64,000 nt of DNA from Fimenecus sp051881435 (GTDB taxonomy: Bacteria; Bacillota; Clostridia; Oscillospirales; Acutalibacteraceae), in NCBI GenBank assembly GCA_051881435.1, contig JBJEPW010000045.1:13652-77651 (forward strand). Reading direction: 5' to 3'. Of this stretch, positions 16,891 to 24,838 are shown piece after piece. Position numbers and translations under genes: made by a program. The notes beneath the pieces are model-generated. The model did no database searches and was not told the origin of the DNA. It worked only from the letters and a program-made list of their open reading frames with translations. Position 1 is the stretch's first letter, and each line of letters starts with the position of its first letter.

Positions 16891-16990
16891 GTTAGGCAAA
16901 GCCGACAAGTTCGAACCCGCCGCAGAGGACGTAATTCGGGCCCTTTTCGGCATATTGTGTTTGGCTCTCCTCACATTAATAAATTCTTAA
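16889..16990 (+). other. Unexplained coding-like stretch, possible small ORF or gene remnant
   Basis: Between a strong terminator and the response regulator lies a stretch richer in GC than its surroundings. One frame reads 33 codons from a TTG at 16889 with a plausible protein: a polar part (GKADKFEPAAEDVI) then a hydrophobic helix (RALFGILCLALLTLI) and a stop at 16988. No ribosome site precedes it and the TTG lies in the terminator T-run; a GTG at 16868 lies inside the hairpin. It may be the decayed end of a lost gene, or chance. Confidence 0.3.
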
Positions 16991-17050
16991 TAAATTACTC
17001 ACTTTTTTCTTAAAGTGAAATGAAGTAAAATACCGTTGGAGGTTGAAAAT

Positions 17051-17749
17051 ATGTATAATATTCTTATTTGTGATGATGAAAAGGACATAGTAAATGCCCT
17101 TGATATTTACCTTAAATCGGAGGGATATAATACAGTTCTTTCTTACAACGGCAGAGAAGCTTTGGAAAAAGTAAGAACAGAGGATATTCATCTTGTTTTA
17201 ATGGATATAATGATGCCTGTAATGGACGGTATAACCGCAATGGTAAAAATCCGTGAAATAAGCAATATTCCGGTAATTTTATTAACGGCAAAAAGCGAGG
17301 ATACCGATAAGGTCTTGGGACTTAATGTGGGCGCGGACGATTATATTACGAAGCCCTTTAATCCTGTTGAGGTTATTGCGAGGGTTAAATCACAGATCCG
17401 CCGTTATATGATGCTTGGTGGCGGTAATTTACCTGAAAAAGCCATTGTAATCGGCTCAATTGAGCTGGACGATTCTTCAAAGAAAGTTACCGTTGATGGT
17501 GAAAGAATATCTTTTACACCGACAGAATACGAAATTCTTCGTTTGCTCATGCAAAACCCCGATAAGGTGTTTTCGCCCAAAGAAATATATCAAAAGGTCT
17601 GGAAGGATGACCCTTACGGTGCTGAAAGTACAGTAGCGGTACATATAAGACATCTCCGTGAAAAAATTGAAATTAACCCTGCCGAGCCCCGTTATCTGAA
17701 AGTTGTGTGGGGACAGGGCTACAAGATTGAACGAGGTGTTAAGGAATGA
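17051..17749 (+). CDS. OmpR-family response regulator
   Basis: A 232-residue regulator. The receiver domain (residues 1-120) has the acidic pair CDDEKD, the phospho-acceptor Asp in VLMDIMMPVMDG near residue 53, the Thr/Ser in LLTAKS near 82 and the Lys in YITKPF near 104. The C-terminal winged helix (residues 140-230) contains FTPTEYEILRLLMQNPDKVF and AVHIRHLREKIE. The start follows TTGGAGG. It overlaps the histidine kinase by 4 bases, so the two are a cognate pair. VanR and PhoB are the nearest known styles. Confidence 0.95.
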   Translation: MYNILICDDEKDIVNALDIYLKSEGYNTVLSYNGREALEKVRTEDIHLVLMDIMMPVMDGITAMVKIREISNIPVILLTAKSEDTDKVLGLNVGADDYITKPFNPVEVIARVKSQIRRYMMLGGGNLPEKAIVIGSIELDDSSKKVTVDGERISFTPTEYEILRLLMQNPDKVFSPKEIYQKVWKDDPYGAESTVAVHIRHLREKIEINPAEPRYLKVVWGQGYKIERGVKE

Positions 17750-19848
17750 AAAACAGTATAAAAAGCAGTTTTATTTTAAAGCTTATTTCCGTTTTATTGT
17801 TGGGCGTTACCTTAACCGCTTTCGTATTTTTAACCCTTTGTATGGGTTTCGGAGTTTTTTCGGGCGTTTTCAAAAATGCTGATAACTGTGAAATCGCAAA
17901 GAAAAGTATTATTGAGGAGCATTTGAATTCCGTACTTTGGCAAATAAATTATAATATGTACGATACATCTTCCTATCCCGATGTTTCGGGCAATGTTATG
18001 TATGAGGTTGCGGATGGCTCGGGCAAGGTGCTTTATTCCGATTTAAAAGATACACCTGTTCAGCTTGAAAAAACAGAGAGTTTTTCCGAAGAATACAGTT
18101 TGAATTATGTTATGCGTAACGGCTTGATATACAATAAAGAACTGTTTGACGAGGAATCAAGAATAATTATCGAAGAATACCTAAAAGAACTTGAATCGGA
18201 AAAGTATTATAAAACAGAGGGTGAAGCGACCGAAACAACGGTTCAATACGATGTTGAGAATGTTACAAATCCTTCCGCAGAAACGGAAAAAGATGCGGAT
18301 AAAATTAAGCTCAGAACCGATTATACAATTACCGTTAAGCTTACAGAGAACCTCAGCGAGAAAGACAGCTTTTATCTTTTATCAAAAGCAGTAAATTTTG
18401 TAAGCGAAAATAAAGCAGGCTTTGCAGTAACTATGGCGGTATCGGCAGTTTTGTCCTTGGGACTGTTTATTTTCCTTATGTGCGCGTCAGGTCATAAAAG
18501 CGGAGTAGAAGGTATCCATATTTCAAGGTGGGATAAGTTCCCCATTGATATCATTCTGGTGCTTGCGGGGACGGCGGTAATCGGTATGGTCAGCGGTTCC
18601 GTATGGCTGTTAGATGAAACGCTTTATGATGCTTATCAAAATGTGTCATTTTACGGCGACTTTTACGCATTAGCGCAAACATGTATAGTATTGTGCTTTT
18701 TGGCTGTTTATTGTTCCGCGGTGTTGCTTACCGTTGTGTCAATGACATCTGCTGTGCGGCTGAAAACAAAAACATTTATAAAATCATCATTAGCCTTTAA
18801 GACTATAAATCTCACTTTTAAGTTTATTAAAAAAATCTGTAAGTTGATTTCCAAGTTCTTTAAAGGCTTACCCCTTGTTTGGAAAACAGTTGCGGCTGTA
18901 ACGGCTTTGTTCTTTATGGAAATGCTTATGGCAACCGATTGCTTTGCCGTGATTGTATTGCTGAACTTATTGCTTGCCGCTCTTGCGGTGCTCATATCAA
19001 TTTTGCTGAAAAAAATTCAAATAGGCACAAAGAATGTTGCCGACGGTAATATTTACGGAAAAATTGATACATCTCATATGTTCGGCGATATTAAAAGTCA
19101 TGCCGAAAATATCAACCGTATTAACGACGGTATTGCTGCCGCTGTGCAGGAGCAAATGAAAAGCGAGCGTTTCAAAACGGAGCTTATAACAAATGTTTCC
19201 CACGATATTAAAACCCCCCTTACATCAATCATAAACTATGTTGACCTGCTTGAAAAAGAGGACATAGAGAACCACAATGCCAAAGAATATATTGAGGTTA
19301 TTTCACGCCAGTCTGCAAGGCTTAAAAAGCTGATTGTTGATTTGATTGAAGCTTCAAAGGCTTCAACCGGTAATATTTCGGTTGAATTTTCAGAGTTTGA
19401 AATCGGAATACTTCTTTCTCAGGCAATGGGCGAGTATAATGAACGCTTTAATAATGCGGATTTAGAGCTTGTTCTCAACAAGAGCGAAGAACCAATCACA
19501 GTAGTTGCGGACAGCCGCCTGATGTGGAGGGTATTCGATAATGTTTTGAACAATATTTCAAAATATGCACAGCCACATACAAGAGTTTATATTGATGCGG
19601 TTAAAAAAGGCAAAACAGCCGAAATACTCTTCAAAAATGTGTCAAAAGAACAGCTTAATATTTCGGGAGATGAGCTGATGGAGCGCTTTGTACGCGGCGA
19701 CAGCTCAAGAAATACGGAGGGCAGCGGTCTCGGACTTTCAATCGCCAAAAGCCTCGCAGAGCTTCAGAACGGAAGCTTTGAAATTGATATAGACGGCGAT
19801 TTGTTTAAAGTAAGACTCACTTTACCACTTGCTTATGAAAAAAAGTAA
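17746..19848 (+). CDS. Sensor histidine kinase with polytopic sensor region
   Basis: A 700-residue membrane kinase. Helix 1 (residues 8-38) is followed by an extracytoplasmic region of about 180 residues, then about five more helices (roughly 225-245, 265-287, 306-332, 378-395, 398-420), a HAMP-like stretch, and the kinase core: H-box NVSHDIKTPLTSI near residue 482, N-box WRVFDNVLNNISKYA near 590, and G2 box SGLGLSIAKSLAELQNG near 663. The Asp in the usual DxGxG (G1) position is not conserved (KNVSKEQLN there), which is common in VanS-like and related kinases. The many helices are unusual. It overlaps both neighbours. Confidence 0.94.
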   Translation: MKNSIKSSFILKLISVLLLGVTLTAFVFLTLCMGFGVFSGVFKNADNCEIAKKSIIEEHLNSVLWQINYNMYDTSSYPDVSGNVMYEVADGSGKVLYSDLKDTPVQLEKTESFSEEYSLNYVMRNGLIYNKELFDEESRIIIEEYLKELESEKYYKTEGEATETTVQYDVENVTNPSAETEKDADKIKLRTDYTITVKLTENLSEKDSFYLLSKAVNFVSENKAGFAVTMAVSAVLSLGLFIFLMCASGHKSGVEGIHISRWDKFPIDIILVLAGTAVIGMVSGSVWLLDETLYDAYQNVSFYGDFYALAQTCIVLCFLAVYCSAVLLTVVSMTSAVRLKTKTFIKSSLAFKTINLTFKFIKKICKLISKFFKGLPLVWKTVAAVTALFFMEMLMATDCFAVIVLLNLLLAALAVLISILLKKIQIGTKNVADGNIYGKIDTSHMFGDIKSHAENINRINDGIAAAVQEQMKSERFKTELITNVSHDIKTPLTSIINYVDLLEKEDIENHNAKEYIEVISRQSARLKKLIVDLIEASKASTGNISVEFSEFEIGILLSQAMGEYNERFNNADLELVLNKSEEPITVVADSRLMWRVFDNVLNNISKYAQPHTRVYIDAVKKGKTAEILFKNVSKEQLNISGDELMERFVRGDSSRNTEGSGLGLSIAKSLAELQNGSFEIDIDGDLFKVRLTLPLAYEKK

Positions 19849-20698
19849 ACGCTTTAAAAAGATTTTAATTGTACTGATAATTATTCTGATTTCCGCCGTG
19901 GGAATTTGTGTTTATCTTTATTCAAATCCTCAAATTGAATTTGTCTTTAAAGAGTATATGAACTCGTTTAAGCAAAAGGCAGATTTTTATGAAGTCTCTT
20001 GTGATACGGTTGAATCCGATTTGTACTCTCTTTTAGAAGATAACCAAACCGTATTAAATCAATCCCTGCTTTTAATAAATACCGATTGCTTGTTACCCGA
20101 CGATTTTTCAGCCAATGTTATATATTATAAAAACACAGAGGTACAGATGAATTTCTGTGTCACTGAAAGCTATGAGAATTTATCGGAGGAAATATCCGAA
20201 AAATTCGACGAAAAGCTCTATATTTCGAGCGCTTACCGCAGTTCTGAGGACCAATCGGCGTTGGAAACAAACAATAAATATGCAACTCAAAAGGATGCAA
20301 GCGAGCATCAGGCAGGCTTGGCGTTGGATGTATATGTTAAGTATCATTCAGGAAAAAGCTTTTTGAAATCCGATGTGGGACAGTTCGTCAATAAAAATTG
20401 CTGGCAGTACGGATTTATAATCCGATATCCGTATTACGGAAAGAAATCTACTGGCATTGAGTACGAACCGTGGCATTTAAGATATGTGGGACTGCCACAT
20501 TCGGAAATAATTTATAAAAACAGCCTTACTCTTGAGGAGTATATTGAAAATTTGGAATACGGCAAATTTTATGCTTACAAGGATTGGATAATAACACGGC
20601 AAAAAGGGGATACCCCGAAAGTCCCCAAAGAATATGTTTCAGTCACAATTTCACCCGATAATTCGGGCGGCAGGATTTATACATTCAAAGTAAAATAA
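19835..20698 (+). CDS. D-alanyl-D-alanine carboxypeptidase, VanY/M15 family
   Basis: A 287-residue, membrane-anchored peptidase. A short basic start (MKKSKRFKK) precedes one helix (ILIVLIIILISAVGICVYLY). The M15B zinc-peptidase signature follows: YISSAYRS near residue 129, SEHQAGLALDVYV (zinc His and Asp) near 154, and EPWHLRYVG (catalytic Glu and zinc His) near 209. It trims terminal D-Ala from peptidoglycan stem peptides. The start codon lies inside the kinase gene (14-base overlap), so the peptidase is likely made with, and controlled by, the two-component pair. No vanH, vanA or vanX is present, so glycopeptide resistance should not be inferred. Confidence 0.92.
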   Translation: MKKSKRFKKILIVLIIILISAVGICVYLYSNPQIEFVFKEYMNSFKQKADFYEVSCDTVESDLYSLLEDNQTVLNQSLLLINTDCLLPDDFSANVIYYKNTEVQMNFCVTESYENLSEEISEKFDEKLYISSAYRSSEDQSALETNNKYATQKDASEHQAGLALDVYVKYHSGKSFLKSDVGQFVNKNCWQYGFIIRYPYYGKKSTGIEYEPWHLRYVGLPHSEIIYKNSLTLEEYIENLEYGKFYAYKDWIITRQKGDTPKVPKEYVSVTISPDNSGGRIYTFKVK

Positions 20699-20700
20699 AA

Positions 20701-20725
20701 ACAGCACCCACCGGGTGCTGTTTTG
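20701..20725. terminator. Bidirectional terminator between the VanY-like gene and trmL
   Basis: ACAGCACCC and GGGTGCTGT form a 9-bp perfect stem with a 3-base loop; T-rich tracts follow on both strands. Confidence 0.88.
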
Positions 20726-20733
20726 CATTATAA

Positions 20734-21237
20734 TTATTGCTGTCCCCAATCGTAATTGCGTAGCTCGCCCGACTCCAAAAGCTTCGGAAAATCCCATTGG
20801 CGTAACGCCTCATATACTCCGATAGCAACGGCGTTTGAAAGATTAAGACTTCTTGCCTCATCAATCATAGGTATGCGAACGCATTTGTCGGGATTTTCAA
20901 AAAGTAGTTTTTCAGGCAGTCCCGCAGTTTCCTTGCCGAACACAAGATATGTATTATCAGGATATTTTACATCTGTATGCCTGTGTTGCGCTTTTGTAGA
21001 AAAATAGAAAAAATTACCGTCGGGGTTTTTACGGAAAAAATCTTCCAAGGAATCGTAATATGTAATGTCCAATAAATACCAGTAGTCAAGTCCTGCGCGT
21101 TTCAATTTTTTGTCATCGGGTGTAAATCCCATAGGACCTACAAGATGCAGTCTTGCACCCGTCGCGGCACAGGTTCGCGCCACATTTCCCGTATTCTGCG
21201 GTATTTCAGGCTCCACCATAACAATATTCAGCGTCAT
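20734..21237 (-). CDS. trmL: tRNA (cytidine/uridine-34-2'-O)-methyltransferase TrmL
   Basis: A 167-residue SPOUT methyltransferase that methylates the wobble ribose of tRNA-Leu. The N-terminus IVMVEPEIPQNTGNVARTCA, the middle YLVFGKETAGLPEKLL and the knot region IPMIDEARSLNLSNAVAIGVYEALRQW are typical of TrmL, as is the length. AAGGTGA lies upstream. Convergent with the VanY-like gene; single-gene unit. Confidence 0.96.
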   Translation of the reverse strand: MTLNIVMVEPEIPQNTGNVARTCAATGARLHLVGPMGFTPDDKKLKRAGLDYWYLLDITYYDSLEDFFRKNPDGNFFYFSTKAQHRHTDVKYPDNTYLVFGKETAGLPEKLLFENPDKCVRIPMIDEARSLNLSNAVAIGVYEALRQWDFPKLLESGELRNYDWGQQ

Positions 21238-21334
21238 ATAATCACCTTGTTTTGTTTTTTTAAAAGTATAACATTTTTAGAAATAATTTTAAATACGATT
21301 TTATAATTTTTTTGATTCCTTTTCAAAAAATATT

Positions 21335-21364
21335 ATTGCTCTCAAATAATTTTTTGAGAGTAAT
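21335..21364 (+). promoter_or_regulatory. Strong hairpin just upstream of the 21386 gene's ribosome site
   Basis: ATTGCTCTCAAA (21335-21346) pairs with TTTGAGAGTAAT (21353-21364), a 12-bp stem with one G-T pair and a 6-base loop. It has no U-run and sits 7 bases before AAAGGAGG, so it is more likely a 5' stabilising or regulatory element than a terminator. Confidence 0.5.
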
Positions 21365-21385
21365 TTCAAAAAAGGAGGAAGAGAT

Positions 21386-21562
21386 ATGAATAACAATATG
21401 TATAAGATGCTTGGAGCAGGTGTTCTTGCAGGCACGGCGGCTCTTGCAATTACAGGTGCGGCTTCAAAAAATTCAACAAAAAGAAAAATGAAAAAGGCAA
21501 CTAAAAAGGCTGTAAACACTTTTTCCAATGTTGTCGATAATATGAACAGTATGATGAAATAA
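21386..21562 (+). CDS. Small basic protein with hydrophobic N-terminal segment (58 aa)
   Basis: An ATG at 21386 with AAAGGAGG 7 bases upstream opens 58 codons. A Met/Asn-rich start, a Gly/Ala-rich hydrophobic segment (MLGAGVLAGTAALAITGAA), a Lys-rich patch (TKRKMKKATKKAVNTF) and a polar Met-rich end follow. The shape resembles YtxH-type small envelope proteins, but I cannot name a family. It ends 9 bases before the pdaA-like gene, so the two are probably co-transcribed. Confidence 0.75.
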   Translation: MNNNMYKMLGAGVLAGTAALAITGAASKNSTKRKMKKATKKAVNTFSNVVDNMNSMMK

Positions 21563-21571
21563 GGCGGTATT

Positions 21572-22453
21572 ATGAGAAAAACCGTAAAAATTTTAAGCCT
21601 TGTTTTAACCTTATGTATGCTCTGTTCATGTGTCCGTACAAAATATGAACCGATTACCGACGAGACTTATACGGAAAAGCCGTCAGAAAGGTCATATTCA
21701 CCTGAAACTACCGTTATACCGGAACCCATAGCAGACAATGGGAAGAAGCTTTCAACAGAGAAAAAGTCCCATAGCTACGGTGTAGCAAAAAACGGCGAGG
21801 CACACGATATTTCAAAAAATGCGCAAAAGTATTTTGAACAGGGCGGTTTTAATGCGTTCTGTCTGGATACAAAATCACAGAATAACGTTTTGTATCTGAC
21901 CTTTGATTGCGGCTACGAAAACGGCTACACCTCAAAAATTCTCGATGTGCTTAAAGAGAAAAATGTCAATGCGGCGTTTTTCTGTACCTTACCGCAGGTA
22001 AAAGAAAATCCCGAGCTTATAAAAAGAATGATAGACGAAGGCCATATTGTGGGCAACCATTCCGTAACACACCCGTCCTTTGCCGAAATCTCGGAAAATC
22101 AAATGGCTGATGAAATAAAGACGATGGACGCTTATCTTCGGGAAAACTTCAATTACAGCGAGCCTTATTTCCGCTTTCCAAAGGGTGAGTATAATGAGGT
22201 TGCATTAAGCGTCGTAGATTCTTTGGGCTATAAAAGCGTGTTCTGGTCACTGTCATATGCCGATTGGGATTTATACAATCAAAAAGGCGAACAGTATGCT
22301 TATGAAACAGTTATATCAAGGCTTCATCCCGGTGCCGTAATACTTTTGCACTCTGTTTCACCTGACAATGCAAATGCCCTCAGCCGCATAATCGACAAGG
22401 CCCGCGAAGAGGGATATTCTTTTATGTCGCTGAGAGATTTTCCGCAAAATTAG
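21572..22453 (+). CDS. Polysaccharide deacetylase, PdaA-like lipoprotein
   Basis: A 293-residue protein. A lipoprotein signal (VLTLCMLCSC, Cys at residue 20) is followed by a low-complexity linker and a NodB-fold deacetylase: TFDCGYENGY near residue 110 (metal Asp), HIVGNHSVTHPSF near 157 (HxxxH metal ligands), RFPKGEYN near 203 and LLHSVSPDNA near 258. The TFDxGYENG form is characteristic of PdaA, the muramic-acid deacetylase making muramic delta-lactam in the spore cortex. Spore genes nearby support that reading; the precise substrate is inferred. Confidence 0.9.
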   Translation: MRKTVKILSLVLTLCMLCSCVRTKYEPITDETYTEKPSERSYSPETTVIPEPIADNGKKLSTEKKSHSYGVAKNGEAHDISKNAQKYFEQGGFNAFCLDTKSQNNVLYLTFDCGYENGYTSKILDVLKEKNVNAAFFCTLPQVKENPELIKRMIDEGHIVGNHSVTHPSFAEISENQMADEIKTMDAYLRENFNYSEPYFRFPKGEYNEVALSVVDSLGYKSVFWSLSYADWDLYNQKGEQYAYETVISRLHPGAVILLHSVSPDNANALSRIIDKAREEGYSFMSLRDFPQN

Positions 22454-22546
22454 CAAATATTTTCAATAATAAAAAAAGCATATGTGATAACACTACTATT
22501 GCAAACGCAATTCAAATAAAATTTAATTGATAAGGGGTGTAATAAG

Positions 22547-22741
22547 ATGTCAAGAAATTCTAAGAGCGTAGTACCCGAGGCACGCGAGGCTCTCAATAAG
22601 TTTAAGATGGAAGCTGCTTCTGAAGTTGGCGTAAATCTTAAGCAGGGTTACAACGGCGACCTTACTTCTAAGCAGGCAGGTTCTGTCGGCGGTCAGATGG
22701 TTAAAAAGATGATCAAGTCTTATGAAGAAGGCATGAAATAA
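22547..22741 (+). CDS. sspA: Small acid-soluble spore protein, alpha/beta type
   Basis: A 64-residue SASP: SVVPEAREALNKFKMEAASEVGV (GPR cleavage region EAASEVG) and the C-terminal DNA-binding block NLKQGYNGDLTSKQAGSVGGQMVKKMI. These proteins coat and protect spore DNA and are digested by GPR at germination. AAGGGGTG precedes the ATG. I could not pick a convincing SigG promoter in the 90 bases upstream. Single gene with a terminator. Confidence 0.95.
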   Translation: MSRNSKSVVPEAREALNKFKMEAASEVGVNLKQGYNGDLTSKQAGSVGGQMVKKMIKSYEEGMK

Positions 22742-22763
22742 GCTGAATTCTGACTGAATTTAT

Positions 22764-22802
22764 GAACCCGATGGGAAATATCCTGTCGGGTTCGGTCTTT
22801 AT
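22764..22802 (+). terminator. Intrinsic terminator of the SASP gene
   Basis: GAACCCGA (22764-22771) pairs with TCGGGTTC (22786-22793), extended inward by TGGGA/TCCTG. The U-run is interrupted (GGTCTTTATTT). Confidence 0.8.
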
Positions 22803-22824
22803 TTAAAAAAATTTAAAAAAACTA

Positions 22825-22853
22825 TTGGAAAATCAAAGTATATGTTATATAAT
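22825..22853 (+). promoter_or_regulatory. Promoter of the hprK operon
   Basis: TTGGAA (22825-22830), 17-base spacer, TATAAT (22848-22853). The spacer covers an in-frame ATG at 22842, which therefore cannot be the start of HprK. Confidence 0.75.
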
Positions 22854-22889
22854 TATATAAACTATACTTATAAAGGGGAGGTCGGCGTT

Positions 22890-23858
22890 TTGGTATCAAA
22901 ATATTCGGTATCACTTGAAAAAGTAATAAGTGAGTATGGCTATGAAACGCTGTATTTGCCGTGCGATGCATCCGAGCTTTCTATAACTTCACAGGAGGTT
23001 AACCGTCCGGGGTTGCTTCTTGCCGGTAACGACAATTATTTCGACCCTGCGAGAGTTCAGTTTTTGGGACTGGCTGAAACAGAATTTGTAAAATCCTTGC
23101 CGAAGGAACAGCAGGAGGAAAGGCTTGAATGCCTATTCAGTAAAAAACCGCCCGTTGTTATAATCACACGAAATCTTGAACCTGTTGACGGGCTTTTGCA
23201 GCTTGCGGAAAAATACCGCGTCCCCGTTTTAAGAACTTCGGAATCCACATCATCGTGTATGGCGTCTTTAATATACTTTCTCGGCACTGCCTTAGCAGAG
23301 CGCATTACCCGCCACGGAGTGTTGGTTGAGGTTTACGGTGAAGGCGTCTTAATTGTTGGTGACAGCGGAGTAGGTAAAAGCGAAACGGCGATTGAGCTTA
23401 TTAAGCGCGGCCACCGTCTTATCGCAGATGACGCTGTTGAAATCAGAAAGGCGTCCGCTAAAACCCTTGTGGGCTCGGCTCCTGATAATATCCGTCATTT
23501 TATTGAGCTTCGCGGAATAGGAATAATAAATGCAAGGCGTATTTTCGGTATGGGCGCCGTTAAGCTTACGGAAAAAATAAATATGGTTATTCAGCTTGAA
23601 CCGTGGGACAGCACGAAAGTATATGACCGTATGGGGCTCGATAATGAGTACATAACAATTATGGGAATTAAAGTGCCGCTTACGGTAGTTCCCGTAAAAC
23701 CCGGTCGAAATCTTGCGGTAATTATTGAGTGTGCGGCTATGAATAACCGTCAGAAGAAAATGGGCTATAATGCTGCCCGTGAGCTTCTCCATCATCTCGG
23801 CATGGATGACGGATACGAGCCTAAGGCAGAAGAAGTAGATATTTGGCAAAATTATTAA
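22890..23858 (+). CDS. hprK: HPr kinase/phosphorylase
   Basis: A 322-residue enzyme that phosphorylates Ser46 of HPr and reverses it, the switch for carbon catabolite control. It shows the P-loop VGDSGVGKSETAIELI near residue 152, the HPrK signature ELRGIGIINARRIFGMGAV near 205 and the C-terminal region VPVKPGRNLAVIIE. I chose TTG 22890, with AGGGGAGG 8 bases upstream, over the ATG at 22842 that lies between the promoter boxes. First gene of a compact block reaching at least to yraN; glcK follows after 12 bases. The pairing with a glucokinase fits sugar-use control. Confidence 0.96.
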   Translation: MVSKYSVSLEKVISEYGYETLYLPCDASELSITSQEVNRPGLLLAGNDNYFDPARVQFLGLAETEFVKSLPKEQQEERLECLFSKKPPVVIITRNLEPVDGLLQLAEKYRVPVLRTSESTSSCMASLIYFLGTALAERITRHGVLVEVYGEGVLIVGDSGVGKSETAIELIKRGHRLIADDAVEIRKASAKTLVGSAPDNIRHFIELRGIGIINARRIFGMGAVKLTEKINMVIQLEPWDSTKVYDRMGLDNEYITIMGIKVPLTVVPVKPGRNLAVIIECAAMNNRQKKMGYNAARELLHHLGMDDGYEPKAEEVDIWQNY

Positions 23859-23870
23859 GGGGGAAATATT

Positions 23871-24824
23871 ATGTATAAAATTGGCGTTGATTTAGGTGGT
23901 ACGAATATTGTTGCAGGTGTTGTTAATGACGAGCACTGCATAATCGGCAAAGGTTGGGTGCAGACACAGCGCAACCGTTCGGGTAACGAAGTTATCGAGG
24001 ATATAAAAGAATCCATAAGACTGTCTGTTAAGCAGGCAAGAATTGATTGGTCTGAGGTTTCTTCAATCGGAATAGGAACTCCCGGTACAGTTAACCGTAA
24101 AACAGGCGTTATCGAATATGCCAATAACCTGGACTTTAACAATGTACCCATAAAGCAGATTATGGAGGATGAGTTTAAGCTTCCCGTTTACATTGAGAAC
24201 GACGCAAACTGTGCGGCTCTCGGAGAGGCGATAGCGGGAGCGGGCAACGGTGTTGACGATTTTATTGCCATTACTCTCGGAACAGGCGTGGGAAGCGGCA
24301 TTGTTGTTGACGGAAAGATTGTTCACGGCTGTAATGACGCGGCAGGTGAAATCGGTCATATGGTTATAAAGTTCGGCGGTGAGCGTTGTACCTGCGGGCG
24401 CCGTGGATGTTGGGAGGCATATTGCTCTGCAACGGCTCTTATTCGTCAAACACAGGATATTATGAGTAAAAACTTCGATACTATTATGTGGGATATGGTA
24501 GGAGGAGATGTGAGAAAGGTTACAGGTCATACCGCATTTGACGCAATGCGTGAGGGTGACGCCGCTGCAAGAGAAATAGTAAATAACTATACATATTATC
24601 TTGCAGTCGGAATAGTTAATGTAATCAATATTTTCCAGCCGAAAATTCTTTGTATCGGCGGCGGAATAGGCAACGAGGGCGAAGCGCTTCTCTCACCGGT
24701 AAGATACTATGTAAATAATGAGCATTACAGCTTGAGAGCCCAAAATCAGACTATCATTTGCGCGGCGGTTTTAGGAAACGATGCAGGAGTTATCGGTGCC
24801 GCTTTGCTTGAAGGACAGAATTAA
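23871..24824 (+). CDS. glcK: ROK-family glucokinase
   Basis: A 317-residue sugar kinase. It shows the phosphate-binding start GVDLGGTNIVAGVV, IENDANCAALGEA (catalytic Asp) near residue 103, TLGTGVGSGIVVDG, and the ROK zinc motif CTCGRRGCWEAYCS near residue 177. The family makes glucose-6-phosphate from glucose. The tight setting after hprK (12 bases) fits glucokinase rather than an ROK repressor, which would have an N-terminal helix-turn-helix; this protein lacks one. Confidence 0.94.
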   Translation: MYKIGVDLGGTNIVAGVVNDEHCIIGKGWVQTQRNRSGNEVIEDIKESIRLSVKQARIDWSEVSSIGIGTPGTVNRKTGVIEYANNLDFNNVPIKQIMEDEFKLPVYIENDANCAALGEAIAGAGNGVDDFIAITLGTGVGSGIVVDGKIVHGCNDAAGEIGHMVIKFGGERCTCGRRGCWEAYCSATALIRQTQDIMSKNFDTIMWDMVGGDVRKVTGHTAFDAMREGDAAAREIVNNYTYYLAVGIVNVINIFQPKILCIGGGIGNEGEALLSPVRYYVNNEHYSLRAQNQTIICAAVLGNDAGVIGAALLEGQN

Positions 24825-24838
24825 GTGAGGTATTGCAG

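Noticed and set aside
16908..16925. tRNA T-arm-like sequence GTTCGAACCC
   Set aside because: The flanking bases do not pair into a T stem on either strand, and there is no acceptor, D arm or anticodon arm.
17051..20698. Vancomycin-resistance operon
   Set aside because: VanR/VanS-style regulators and a VanY-like peptidase are present, but vanH, the ligase and vanX are absent.
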